Of a stretch of 64,000 nucleotides of DNA, positions 36,756 to 44,913 are shown one piece after another; the stretch's first letter is position 1, and each line of letters begins with the position of its first letter. The notes beneath the pieces were generated by a model, which did not search any database, was not told where the DNA came from, and saw nothing but the letters and a program-made list of their open reading frames with translations. Made by a program: the position numbers and the translations under genes. The stretch lies in contig JANSYR010000002.1 in the NCBI GenBank assembly GCA_024742285.1, positions 496,001-560,000 on the forward strand. The letters are read 5' to 3'. The stretch is from a bacterium. Its GTDB lineage: Bacteria; Myxococcota_A; UBA9160; UBA4427.

Positions 36756-38748
36756 CGGCGTCTCCTCCTGGCGGGGTGGCCCGGCGATATCGCTCGAGGG
36801 CGCTCGCGTAGCCGGCACGCAGCCTGGGCCCCGCGCCGCTTCGCTCGAGGATCGCGAGGGCCCGGGCCTGTACGGCGGCGGCGCGAGCGGGCTCTCCCGC
36901 TGCGAACCAGGCCGCCGCCAGCGTATCCAGCTGATTGGGGTCCGGTTCGCCGGAACCGAGCTCGACCAATCGCGTCGCGAGGGTGACCGCGCGCGCACCG
37001 TCGCCGCCAGCCTCGGTCGGGGTGGTCGCGAGGGCCCAGGCGAGCTCGTTCAGGTAGGTCGCCGAATCGGCGCAGCCTTCCAGGGCCGCTTCCAGCTCGG
37101 CGAGACGCGCGCGGGGTCGGCCGAAGCGCTCGAGGGTACGCGCGCGATCGAGGCGGGTCTCGCTGCAGGGATCGCCCTCGACGGCGAGGGCGCGGTCGAA
37201 GAGCGCGAGCGCCTTCGCTTCGTCGCCCTGTCCCGCATAGGCCTCACCGAGCATCGCGAGCACCGTCGCACTCTCCGGATGGGCCCCGACGATCGGCGAC
37301 AGCGCCTCGATCGCGCGCGGGTAGCGGCCGGCGGAGAGGGCGCCCTTGGCGCGTGAAAGCGTCTCGGCGGCCTGTGCGAGGCCTCGGGGGTCGGGGCCGC
37401 GCGGCGCGAGGAGCGCGACCTCGTCCTCGAGTCGCGGCCTGGCCCGCGGAATCACGTAGCCGAGCGCCTCGAGACGCGCGACGTCCACGGCGCTGAGCGC
37501 CGCCGGTCGCTCGCCCTGCGTCGGTGCGGAGCGCTCGACGAGTTCACGCAGCCGGTCGGCCAGGCGCGCCGCGACCTCGGGATTCGCCGCGAGGAGGTCT
37601 TCCCGTTCCGACGGGTCGGCCGCGACGTCGTAGAGCTCGGGCGCCGCCGAATGGATGTACTTCCATCTCCCCTCGCGAATCAGCCGGAGCGGCGTCGTGC
37701 CGAAGATGCGATGGAGATCGAGGCTCTCGCCGTAGATCGGCGCGCCGGCCCGGGCGCCGTCGCCCCGGATCGCGGGTGCGAGGCTCTCGCCGTGCAGTCC
37801 GGCGGGAACCTCGCGTCCCATCAGGTCGAGGATCGTCGGGAGGATGTCGACCGTGCGGGCCGGCTCGTCGATGCGAAGTCCGGAGGGCAGGGCGTCGGGT
37901 CCCCAGAGCAGGAGCGGCACGCGCATCGTCGAGTCGTAGACGAAGTAGCTGTGGGTCGGCTCCTCGTGCTCTCCCAGGCCTTCGCCATGATCGCTGGTCA
38001 CGACGACGAGCGTGTGGTCGCGGAGACCATTCGCTTCGAGAGCGGCGAAGACCCGGCCGAGGGAGCGGTCGAGGGCGTGAACCTGGGCGAGGTAGGGCGT
38101 GTCGGGGAACGCCGCGCGATCCGCCGGGCGATCGACGTAGGGGAGATGCGCGTCGAAGTAGTGGAGCCACAGCAGGAAGGGCTCGTCGTGTAGGGCGTCG
38201 AGGGTCTCGAGCGCCCGCGCGGTCACGTTCTCGGCGCTGCGCCGAAGACCGCCACCCGGCGCGCGGGCGACCGGGGTCTCCCCTTGCGTCGCGGCCGCGC
38301 TGTGCGCCTCCGACTCGAAGCCCTGCGCGATCCGCGTGGAGGCGTGGAGGACCGGCGCGGCGATCTCGGCGCGGGTGCGATGTCCAGCGCCCGCGAGGAT
38401 CTCGGCGAGCGTGGTGTGCTCGGCGGCGAGCGGGAAGCCGTGGTTCGCCCGCGCACCGTGGGCGAAGGGGTAGAGACCGGTCATGATGCTCGCGTGCGAG
38501 GCGACGGTATGCGGCGCGGCGCTGGTCACGTCCGTGAAGACGACGCCTTCACGGGCGATCCGGTCGAGCACGGGCGTCGTCGACCGAACCTGCCCGTAGG
38601 CACCGAGGGCATCGGCTCTCACGGTGTCGAGCGTGACGAGCACGACGTTCCAGTCGGCGGGCGTACGCGCGTCGCGGTCGTCGCTGCACGACGCGAGTCC
38701 TAGGACCATCGCCAGACTGACCAGGGTCGACGCGAGGCGAAGGCTCAA
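36739..38748 (-). CDS. sulfatase-superfamily lipoprotein with C-terminal TPR repeats
   Basis: This 669-residue lipoprotein has lipobox LASC (Cys21). The alkaline-phosphatase/sulfatase fold shows metal motif LVTLDTVRAD (about 38-46), HTVASHASIMTG, and VVTSDHGEGLGEH. The FGly motif C/S-x-P-x-R is absent; Thr81 sits in the nucleophile place, as in phosphoryl transferases of the superfamily. After residue about 455 come TPR-like helices. The TTG start overlaps the upstream gene stop as TTGA. Thus it is more likely a phospho- or sulfo-ester transferase/hydrolase not needing formylglycine, outside the cytoplasm. Confidence 0.85.
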   Translation of the reverse strand: MSLRLASTLVSLAMVLGLASCSDDRDARTPADWNVVLVTLDTVRADALGAYGQVRSTTPVLDRIAREGVVFTDVTSAAPHTVASHASIMTGLYPFAHGARANHGFPLAAEHTTLAEILAGAGHRTRAEIAAPVLHASTRIAQGFESEAHSAAATQGETPVARAPGGGLRRSAENVTARALETLDALHDEPFLLWLHYFDAHLPYVDRPADRAAFPDTPYLAQVHALDRSLGRVFAALEANGLRDHTLVVVTSDHGEGLGEHEEPTHSYFVYDSTMRVPLLLWGPDALPSGLRIDEPARTVDILPTILDLMGREVPAGLHGESLAPAIRGDGARAGAPIYGESLDLHRIFGTTPLRLIREGRWKYIHSAAPELYDVAADPSEREDLLAANPEVAARLADRLRELVERSAPTQGERPAALSAVDVARLEALGYVIPRARPRLEDEVALLAPRGPDPRGLAQAAETLSRAKGALSAGRYPRAIEALSPIVGAHPESATVLAMLGEAYAGQGDEAKALALFDRALAVEGDPCSETRLDRARTLERFGRPRARLAELEAALEGCADSATYLNELAWALATTPTEAGGDGARAVTLATRLVELGSGEPDPNQLDTLAAAWFAAGEPARAAAVQARALAILERSGAGPRLRAGYASALERYRRATPPGGDADAPVP

Positions 38749-39332
38749 GAGTCTCCGTTCTCCCGGCCGCGGTCGAGCTCTTCGACACCTCCGACGCCTC
38801 CGACGCCTCCGACACCTGCGACGCCTCCGACCGACGCGTCGCCCTCCGCCCGCGCGAGCGCGCGCACCCAGTCGAGCAGGGCACCGTTCTCGACGCTCGC
38901 GTGGAGCGGGTGGTCGTCGTCGACCTCGATCACGCGGACGCGCTCCGGATCCCCGGTCGCGGCCAGCCGACGACTCTGTTCGACCGGGATCAGCGTGTCG
39001 CCCGTTCCGTGCGCCAGCCAGACCGTCGCGTCCTGCGGGAGCGAAGCGGCCGGGTCGTAGTGGACTGCCGCCTGTGCGAGCAGGAGTGTCGGTCCGCGCC
39101 AGGCGCCGGTCGCGAGCAGCGCAACCGCGACGGCGCCTCCGAACGAGCTCCCGACCAGGACGTCCGGTCGGAAGGCCTCGATCGCAGCCCGCTGGACCGC
39201 GACGCAGGCCTCGAAGTCGGACGTGTCCATCGCCGGTGTCTGCGCCTCGAAGTGCTCTGCGAAGAGCCGCGCCTTCGCTCCCTGTGGACTCCCTTCGAGT
39301 CCGTGGACGAAGAGCACCTTCGGATCCGCCAT
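38745..39332 (-). CDS. small alpha/beta hydrolase (YqiA-like)
   Basis: This 195-residue protein starts KVLFVHGLEGSPQGAKA and has GSSFGGAVAV (nucleophile Ser) and a late HGTGDTLIPV and DDHPLH, a compact esterase/YqiA-type fold. The C-terminal tail is a run of Gly-Val repeats encoded by five tandem 9-bp units, so it is probably not structural. GAGGAGGGG precedes the ATG. It is the first gene of the overlapping sulfotransferase operon. Confidence 0.82.
   Translation of the reverse strand: MADPKVLFVHGLEGSPQGAKARLFAEHFEAQTPAMDTSDFEACVAVQRAAIEAFRPDVLVGSSFGGAVAVALLATGAWRGPTLLLAQAAVHYDPAASLPQDATVWLAHGTGDTLIPVEQSRRLAATGDPERVRVIEVDDDHPLHASVENGALLDWVRALARAEGDASVGGVAGVGGVGGVGGVEELDRGRENGDS
38784..38828. 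repeat. 9-bp tandem repeat, five copies
   Basis: Five units of GACGCCTCC and variants GACACCTCC/GACACCTGC run head to tail. They lie at the 3' end of the small hydrolase gene and encode its Gly-Val-rich tail. Units of three codons keep the frame, so copy number could vary without killing the gene. Confidence 0.8.
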
Positions 39333-39441
39333 GTCCCCTCCTCGAGATCGTCGTGCGACGGTAGCGCTCGACTGGACCCGCAGTTGGCGCCATTCTCAGG
39401 GGGCCGCGCCGGCTAGAGCCGGCTCGAGGAGGGATCCGGTC

Positions 39442-40026
39442 ATGACCGTGTTCCGACGTCGATCGTCCATCCGCGCCGCGCTCGGGATCCTGCGCGTCGG
39501 AGCGGTCGTTCTCGTCGCGGCGGCGGCCCCGGTCTCGGCGCAGAGGACGGGATTCGCTTCGATCGATCGTCTCCCCCGCTTCGACTGGGAAGTCGAGCAG
39601 TACGAGCTGTCGGACGTCGCCGAGCGGGACATCAAGAAGGCCTACCGCCGCGGGATCGAAGACCTCAAGAAGGGCAATTGCCGCGATGCCTCGAGCAAGT
39701 TCGAGTTCATCCTGGGATTCATCGACGACGACCCGATCATCTACTACGTGGCGGCGACGGCGGCTCGCTGCATGCGCGCCTTCCGGGCGGCCGCGGGCTA
39801 CTACGAGAGCACGATCGAGTTCGAGCCCACGAACTACGATGCACACCGATTTCTCGGCATCTCGCGGCTCGCGCTCGGCCAGATCGACGAGGCCAGCGAC
39901 GTGCTGGCGACGCTGGATCTCGAGCGGGTCGAGTGCGGAGAGGGCTGCGATCCGGAACTCGAGGCTGCGTACGCCGGCCTCCGCGGGGCCCTCGAGTTCG
40001 CGCGGACCCACGCCGCCGAGGAGTGA
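39442..40026 (+). CDS. secreted tetratricopeptide-like protein
   Basis: This 194-residue protein has a signal peptide (about 1-33, ending APVSAQ) and a helical body. Two or three TPR-like helix pairs lie around residues 70-150 (RGIEDLKKGNCRDASSKFEF; AAGYYESTIEFEP; GISRLALGQIDEA). There is no catalytic motif. It is probably a periplasmic scaffold. GAGGAGGGA lies before the start. Function unknown. Confidence 0.78.
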   Translation: MTVFRRRSSIRAALGILRVGAVVLVAAAAPVSAQRTGFASIDRLPRFDWEVEQYELSDVAERDIKKAYRRGIEDLKKGNCRDASSKFEFILGFIDDDPIIYYVAATAARCMRAFRAAAGYYESTIEFEPTNYDAHRFLGISRLALGQIDEASDVLATLDLERVECGEGCDPELEAAYAGLRGALEFARTHAAEE

Positions 40027-40035
40027 GGCTGGGGC

Positions 40036-41034
40036 TCAGTCCCGGGTCACTCGCGCGAGCAGGTCTCCGAAGATCGCGTTGCGTCGCGCGCCATAGGCCT
40101 CCTGCATCGTCGCCCGCTCGCCGGGGATCGGCTCCCAGCTGTGGTCGGCGCGCACCCGGGCCCGGGGGACCGTCCGGGTCGGCACCCATTCGGGCTCGAT
40201 CAGCCAGGCGGTCGCGATGATGTCCCAGATCACCCAGCTCTTGCCCGGCGTCCCGGGCTCCGGCTCGATCGGGTTGCTCGTGTAGGTGTCGAAGAGATAC
40301 TGCGCGAGGCGGCTGCGTCCCTCGAGCCACTCGCGGGCCGCGGGCAGGGCGAGCTGCAGGACCTCCGCGACCTGGTAGCCGGGGATGTAGAGGAGCGGCA
40401 CCTCGCTCTCGAAGAGCACGTTGCTCGCGTGGCGGTCCTGGACGAGGTTGAACGAATCGTCCGGCAGGCCCGCGCCGGTCGGGTAGCCGGCGAGGAAGAT
40501 CACGTGGAGGTTCGGCGTGATCGACGGCTCGATGAGCAGCGCCGACGCCACGTTCGTCGGAACGCCGATCGTCGCGACGTGGATGGGCACCTCGGGACTC
40601 GCGGTCTTGGCGAGCGCGATCAGGTGGTCGACCGCCTCGCTCTCGACGGGTTCGTCCGGCCCCGGCATGAACGACGTCGCGCCGTGCTTGACGCGCCCTC
40701 CCGGGTCGACGCCGGCCGCCTCGAAGACGCGTAAGATCTCGTCGTGGCTGCGCTGCTCGGAGTCGGCGACCGGGACCCGCTCCAGCAGTCGCGCGCCGCC
40801 GTCCGGACCCATCCCGACGGCCATCTCCTCGAAGGGGGTCGCGGGGCCTCCGCGGCGTGCGGCGGCGTCCGCGAGGGCGCCGAAGAAGGTGCCGTGGGAG
40901 AAGGGCGCCGCGTGGACGGCTTCGAGTCGGATCCGCTCCGGTGCACGGAGCGCCCAGGCGAGGGCGAACTGGTCGTCGATCTCGTTGGCGGTGTCGGTGT
41001 CGAAGACGACGCGAAGCGGAGGCGGCGCGGACAT
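40036..41034 (-). CDS. nucleoside hydrolase family protein
   Basis: This 332-residue protein begins VVFDTDTANEIDDQFALAWAL, the calcium-binding DTDxxxxxDD motif of inosine-uridine nucleoside N-ribohydrolases. It has VATIGVPTNVASALL and a late DIIATAWLIEPEWV region with the conserved Asp and hydrophobic pocket. It should cleave N-glycosidic bonds of nucleosides or similar compounds. No ribosome site is evident; TACGCT lies six bases before the ATG. It is divergent from a SnoaL-like gene. Confidence 0.88.
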   Translation of the reverse strand: MSAPPPLRVVFDTDTANEIDDQFALAWALRAPERIRLEAVHAAPFSHGTFFGALADAAARRGGPATPFEEMAVGMGPDGGARLLERVPVADSEQRSHDEILRVFEAAGVDPGGRVKHGATSFMPGPDEPVESEAVDHLIALAKTASPEVPIHVATIGVPTNVASALLIEPSITPNLHVIFLAGYPTGAGLPDDSFNLVQDRHASNVLFESEVPLLYIPGYQVAEVLQLALPAAREWLEGRSRLAQYLFDTYTSNPIEPEPGTPGKSWVIWDIIATAWLIEPEWVPTRTVPRARVRADHSWEPIPGERATMQEAYGARRNAIFGDLLARVTRD

Positions 41035-41040
41035 GGGCGA

Positions 41041-41046
41041 AGCGTA
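41041..41046 (-). promoter_or_regulatory. candidate -10 box, leaderless start of nucleoside hydrolase
   Basis: TACGCT on the minus strand ends six bases before the ATG at 41034, and there is no ribosome site. This is the same geometry as at 8069, 18274 and 29796. Confidence 0.4.
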
Positions 41047-41126
41047 CCGACCCGACCGGCGCTTCCGCATCCGGATGGGTACGCTCCGTCGCCCCGTTCC
41101 CGTTCCCGTTCCTTGGAGTCCGCCTC

Positions 41127-41492
41127 ATGGCGCACGCGCCCGCCGACCTCGAAGCCGCCGTCGACCGATTCTTCCGCGCGGCGGAAGCCCGGGACTTCGA
41201 GACGTTCCGCGCCGGGTTCGCGGACGCGCCGGAGATCTTCCAGAATGGCGACGCGCTCGGACTCGACGATCTCGTCGCGTTCGCGGAGAAGGGCACGAAG
41301 TCGGTCCGGTACGTCGACGTCCGTCGCGTCGTCGCCGACGGAGCGGTGATCGAACAGCACCGGGCCGAGATCGTGTTCCCGGACGGCACGCCCTACACGA
41401 GCCGCGATATCTGCGTCGTCTTCCGCTTCGACGCGGACGGGCGCTTCTCGCGCGTCGAGGAATACGCTCCCCTGCAAGGTGTGCCTCGCTAG
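41127..41492 (+). CDS. SnoaL-like / NTF2-fold protein
   Basis: This 121-residue protein begins with a helix (DLEAAVDRFFRAAEARDFETF) followed by the curved sheet typical of nuclear-transport-factor-2 folds, with RDICVVFRFDADGRFSRVEEY at the end. TTGGAGTCC lies before the ATG. It precedes the LLM oxidoreductase gene by 24 bases. It may be an isomerase or hydratase; catalytic residues are not assigned. Confidence 0.77.
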   Translation: MAHAPADLEAAVDRFFRAAEARDFETFRAGFADAPEIFQNGDALGLDDLVAFAEKGTKSVRYVDVRRVVADGAVIEQHRAEIVFPDGTPYTSRDICVVFRFDADGRFSRVEEYAPLQGVPR

Positions 41493-41516
41493 ATCAGACG
41501 ACTGGAGAGAACGAAG

Positions 41517-42539
41517 ATGTTGAAAGTCACGGCCACGATGGGTGCGAACGTCTCCCTGCGAGAGGTGGTCCCCCACGCACAGCGGGTCGAAGGGCTCGGG
41601 TACGACACCCTCTCGGTGGCGGAGGCCGTCCACGACGGCATGCTCTCCGCGATGGCCGCCCTCGGCGCCACGACGCGCCTCCGCGTCAGCCAGGGGGTCC
41701 TCGTCGCGTTCGCGCGGAGTCCGATGCTCGCGGCGCAGGGCGCGTGGGACCTGCAGCAGTACTCCGACGGTCGCTTCCAGCTCGGCCTCGGCACCCAGGT
41801 GAAGGGGAACATCATCGGCCGCTTCGGCATGCCCTGGTCCGCGCCGGCGCAGCGGCTGACCGACTACGTCGGCGCGGTCCGCGCGGCCTTCGACACGTTC
41901 CAGAGCAGCGCGCCCCTCCAGTTCGAGAGCGAGAACTACACGCTCAACCGGCTCCAGCCCTTCTTCAATCCCGGGCCCCTCGAGTGCGGACCGCCCTCGA
42001 TCCTGATGGGCGCGGTTGGCCCGCTCATGACGAAGGCGGTCGGCCGGGTCGGCGACGCCATCCAGACCCATCCGACCAACAGCGAGCCGCGCTTCCTGCG
42101 CGAGGTCACGCGACCCCGCCTCGAGGAGGGCGCCAAGGCCGCCGGCCGCGACGTGCGGATCGAGCTGACGGCGGGACCCATGATCGCGACCGGCGCGAAT
42201 TCGGAGGAGGTCGAGGCGCAGAAGCAGGCGGCGCGCGAAAGCCTCGTCTTCACCCTGTCGACGCCGGCGTACTGGCCGACCCTCGAGTACCACGGCATGA
42301 AGCACGTGGGCGAGCAGCTCCGGCAGTTCACCCGTGAAGGCAAGTGGGGCGAGATGAACGATCTCGTGACGGACGAGCTGCTCGACATCTTCGTACCCCA
42401 GGGCACGTATGACGAGATCGCGGACGTCCTGCTCGACCAGTACGATGACGTCGCCGAGCGGATCCTCTTTCCGGTCCCCGTCGATCCGAAGAACGACGAT
42501 GCGGCACGGAAGGCGATCGCGAAGCTGCAGGGCGGCTGA
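41517..42539 (+). CDS. LLM-class oxidoreductase, probably F420-dependent
   Basis: This 340-residue luciferase-like monooxygenase-family barrel resembles the TIGR03617 group of probable F420-dependent oxidoreductases. It has GYDTLSVAEAVHD, a QGVLVAFARSP strand, FQLGLGTQVKG and the late GDAIQTHPTN. Such enzymes use reduced F420 (or FMNH2) to transfer hydride. The family assignment implies the organism may make F420; none of its biosynthesis genes lie here. It overlaps no neighbour and converges on the SDR gene. Confidence 0.85.
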   Translation: MLKVTATMGANVSLREVVPHAQRVEGLGYDTLSVAEAVHDGMLSAMAALGATTRLRVSQGVLVAFARSPMLAAQGAWDLQQYSDGRFQLGLGTQVKGNIIGRFGMPWSAPAQRLTDYVGAVRAAFDTFQSSAPLQFESENYTLNRLQPFFNPGPLECGPPSILMGAVGPLMTKAVGRVGDAIQTHPTNSEPRFLREVTRPRLEEGAKAAGRDVRIELTAGPMIATGANSEEVEAQKQAARESLVFTLSTPAYWPTLEYHGMKHVGEQLRQFTREGKWGEMNDLVTDELLDIFVPQGTYDEIADVLLDQYDDVAERILFPVPVDPKNDDAARKAIAKLQGG

Positions 42540-42549
42540 GGTCTACGTC

Positions 42550-42581
42550 TCCGCCTTCATTCCGCCTTCAATCCGCCTTCA
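42550..42581. repeat. triplicated TCCGCCTTCA at stop codon of SDR gene
   Basis: Three copies of TCCGCCTTCA with an 11-base period (42550, 42561, 42572) flank and include the stop codon of the minus-strand SDR gene. The 11-base period shifts the frame, so gain or loss of a unit would change the C-terminus. Confidence 0.75.
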
Positions 42582-43506
42582 TGGAGTCGCTCGAGAGGGC
42601 GCCGAAGCCCGGGTCCATCATCGCGGCGTCGGTGGTTCCGTCGAGGGCGATCTGCGGGTCGCCACCGGCCATGACCTCGTCCCAGTGGTCGCGAAAGGAC
42701 TCCGGGCGGTCGTCGTCGGCGCGATAGCCCGGATAGACGTTCGTCGTCACTCGCGCCGCCCGTCCGCCGCCGACGGTGAAGATGTCGCCCGAGACCGGTA
42801 CGTCCTCGTGGCAGAGCCACGCGACGAGCGGCGCGACCCGGTGGGCCGGGAACGTCGCGCTCATCCAGTCCCGGATCTCCTTGTTCGGGACGCCAGCGGC
42901 CATGCGCGTGTACGCCAGCGGCATGATCGCGTTCACCTTGATCCCCAGCGTCGCGCCCTCCCGCGCGAGGGAGCGGGTCAGGCCGAGGAGGCCGGCCTTC
43001 GCGGCGGGATAATCGAAGCTGCCGTCGACGCCGAGGGCCGTCGAGGAGCTCGTGTTGACGATCCGGCCGTAGCCGGAGGCCTTCATGTGACGCCAGGCAG
43101 GGCGGAGGACGTGGATCGCCCCGTAGAGATGGGTCTTGAACACGGCGTCGACGTGCTCGTCGCGAACGTCTTCGAAGGGCCCGGTCCCCCCGCCGATCCC
43201 GGCGTTGTGGACGACGACGTCGATCCGCCCCCAGAGATCGAGGGCCTGCTCGACCATGGCCGCGCCGTCCGCGCTCTCGGCGACGGAGCCCGCGTTCGCG
43301 ACGGCTTCCCCGCCGGCCGCCTCGATCTCGCGGACCACCGCCTCCGCGGGGGCCTCGGAGCGCCCCCGACCGACCGTGTCGCCGCCGTAGTCGTTCACCA
43401 GGACCCGCGCCCCCCGCGCCGCGAGGAGCAGGGCGTGCTCCCGTCCCAGGCCGTTGCCCGCCCCGGTCACCAATGCCACCCGCTCGTCGAATCGAATCCG
43501 GCTCAT
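42568..43506 (-). CDS. SDR family oxidoreductase (multifunctional-enzyme type 2-like)
   Basis: This 312-residue protein has TGAGNGLGREHALLLAARGA, NDYGGD, HNAGIGGG and active-site YPAAK, with a long C-terminal part after residue 240. The NDYGG signature is typical of the (3R)-hydroxyacyl-CoA dehydrogenase domain of MFE-2/HSD17B4, so beta-oxidation of a bulky acyl-CoA is plausible. The ATG at 43506 is preferred; the frame extends 13 codons upstream without a ribosome site. It is divergent from the amidohydrolase. Confidence 0.88.
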   Translation of the reverse strand: MSRIRFDERVALVTGAGNGLGREHALLLAARGARVLVNDYGGDTVGRGRSEAPAEAVVREIEAAGGEAVANAGSVAESADGAAMVEQALDLWGRIDVVVHNAGIGGGTGPFEDVRDEHVDAVFKTHLYGAIHVLRPAWRHMKASGYGRIVNTSSSTALGVDGSFDYPAAKAGLLGLTRSLAREGATLGIKVNAIMPLAYTRMAAGVPNKEIRDWMSATFPAHRVAPLVAWLCHEDVPVSGDIFTVGGGRAARVTTNVYPGYRADDDRPESFRDHWDEVMAGGDPQIALDGTTDAAMMDPGFGALSSDSMKAD

Positions 43507-43538
43507 CCGGAGAGGGTGACACGTCCCCGCCGGAGAGG

Positions 43539-43567
43539 CTGCCAACCCCCGCGCCGTTCCATAGAAT
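43539..43567 (+). promoter_or_regulatory. sigma-70-type promoter of amidohydrolase gene
   Basis: CTGCCA, a 17-base spacer and TAGAAT lie 34 bases upstream of the ATG at 43602. The -10 differs from TATAAT at two positions and the -35 matches four of six. The region is between divergent genes. Confidence 0.5.
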
Positions 43568-43601
43568 CGACGGGGTCCATCGCACAGAACGGAGAACCGC
43601 C

Positions 43602-44801
43602 ATGGCCGCAGCCGAACTCGATCCCGAACTCTTCCTGCCCGACCCGGAGCCGGCCGTCGAGAAGTACACGATCATCTCGGTCGACGATCACGTGGTCGAG
43701 CCGCCGCACCTCTTCGAGACCTACGTTCCGGAGAAGCTCCGCGCCGACGCGCCGAAGCTGATCGAGACGCCGGAAGGTCATCAGGTCTGGTCCTTCGAGG
43801 GCGAGGTCTTCACGCAGGTCGGAATGAACGCCGTCGCCGGTCGCCGCCCCGAGACCGTCCAGCTCGAGCCCTTCCGCTTCGAGCAGATGCGCCCGGGCTG
43901 CTACGACATCGACGCGCGGATCCGGGACATGGACATCGCGGGCATCTGGGCGCAGATGAACTTTCCGTCCCAGATCACCGGCTTCTGCGGCCGCATCTTC
44001 GCCAATGCGAAGAACAAGGAGGTCGGCCGCGCCTGCGTGCGCGCCTGGAACGACTGGCTCTTCGAGGAGTGGTACAAGCCGCATCCCAACCGGATCATCC
44101 CGTGTGGGATCACCTACCTGCAGGATCCGGCGTGGGCCGTCGAAGAGATCCACCGCAACGCCGAGCGCGGCTTCGTCTCGGTCACCTTCCCGGAGCGTCC
44201 GCACGCGGTCGGGATGCCGAACCTCTGGGATCGGAACCACTGGGATCCGATCATCCAGGCCTGCGCGGATACCGATACGGTGATCTCGCTGCACGTCGGT
44301 TCGTCCGGCATGTATCCCGCGCCGGAGGGGGCGCCGATGCTCCAGCTGGGCGCGACGATGTTCGGCCAGCTCTCGCTGGCGGCGTGCTCGGAGTGGCTCT
44401 GGAGCGAGTATCCCAAGAAGCACCCGAACCTGAAGATCGCGATGAGCGAGGGCGGGATCGGCTGGGTCGCGATGCTGCTCGATCGCCTCGACAACATCAT
44501 CGACCGCTCGGGCTACGGCATGGGTTGGGACGAGCGCCCCGCCGACATCCTCAAGCGCAACTTCTGGTTCTGCACCCTCGACGATCCCGGCACGATCAAC
44601 ACGCGCCACCGGATCGGGGTGGAGAACATCTGCTACGAGACCGACTACCCGCACGGCGACGGGACCTGGCCGGGCTGCCAGCAGCTCGTCGAAGAGGTCT
44701 GGGGCGACATCCCGAACAACGAGCTCCGCATGATGCTCTCCGAGAACGCGGCGAAGCTGTACCGACACCCGCTTCCGGAAGTCGTCCTTCCGGTCGACTA
44801 G
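43602..44801 (+). CDS. amidohydrolase family protein (amidohydrolase_2 type)
   Basis: This 399-residue paralogue of the protein at 4016 has IISVDDHVVEPP, internal ISLHVGSSG (metal His) and ICYETDYPHGDG. The metal pair is DxH at the N-terminus, as is usual in this PF04909 branch. GGAGAACCGCC precedes the ATG. It is followed on the same strand, after 112 bases, by the D-aminoacylase-like gene. The substrate is unknown. Confidence 0.87.
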   Translation: MAAAELDPELFLPDPEPAVEKYTIISVDDHVVEPPHLFETYVPEKLRADAPKLIETPEGHQVWSFEGEVFTQVGMNAVAGRRPETVQLEPFRFEQMRPGCYDIDARIRDMDIAGIWAQMNFPSQITGFCGRIFANAKNKEVGRACVRAWNDWLFEEWYKPHPNRIIPCGITYLQDPAWAVEEIHRNAERGFVSVTFPERPHAVGMPNLWDRNHWDPIIQACADTDTVISLHVGSSGMYPAPEGAPMLQLGATMFGQLSLAACSEWLWSEYPKKHPNLKIAMSEGGIGWVAMLLDRLDNIIDRSGYGMGWDERPADILKRNFWFCTLDDPGTINTRHRIGVENICYETDYPHGDGTWPGCQQLVEEVWGDIPNNELRMMLSENAAKLYRHPLPEVVLPVD

Positions 44802-44913
44802 AACGGCTTAAGCGAAGAACACGCCCTTGATTGCTCGCTTCTCGCGAGCGGGCCCAACCCGGTTGCGGTCGTCCAAGACCGCGCCATGCCCCCAAAGCCA
44901 GGAGATCCCAGCC

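Noticed and set aside
36739-40011. A 1090-residue single protein including the sulfatase
   Set aside because: The first 420 residues are shadow sequence; a TTG overlapping the upstream stop gives a proper lipoprotein signal.
44832-44848. Terminator hairpin after amidohydrolase (GCTCGC/GCGAGC)
   Set aside because: The stem is only six bases and there is no T-tract.
44827-44913. Longer start for the D-aminoacylase-like gene
   Set aside because: The extra residues are basic and have no signal character; the ATG at 44914 has GGAGATCCC.
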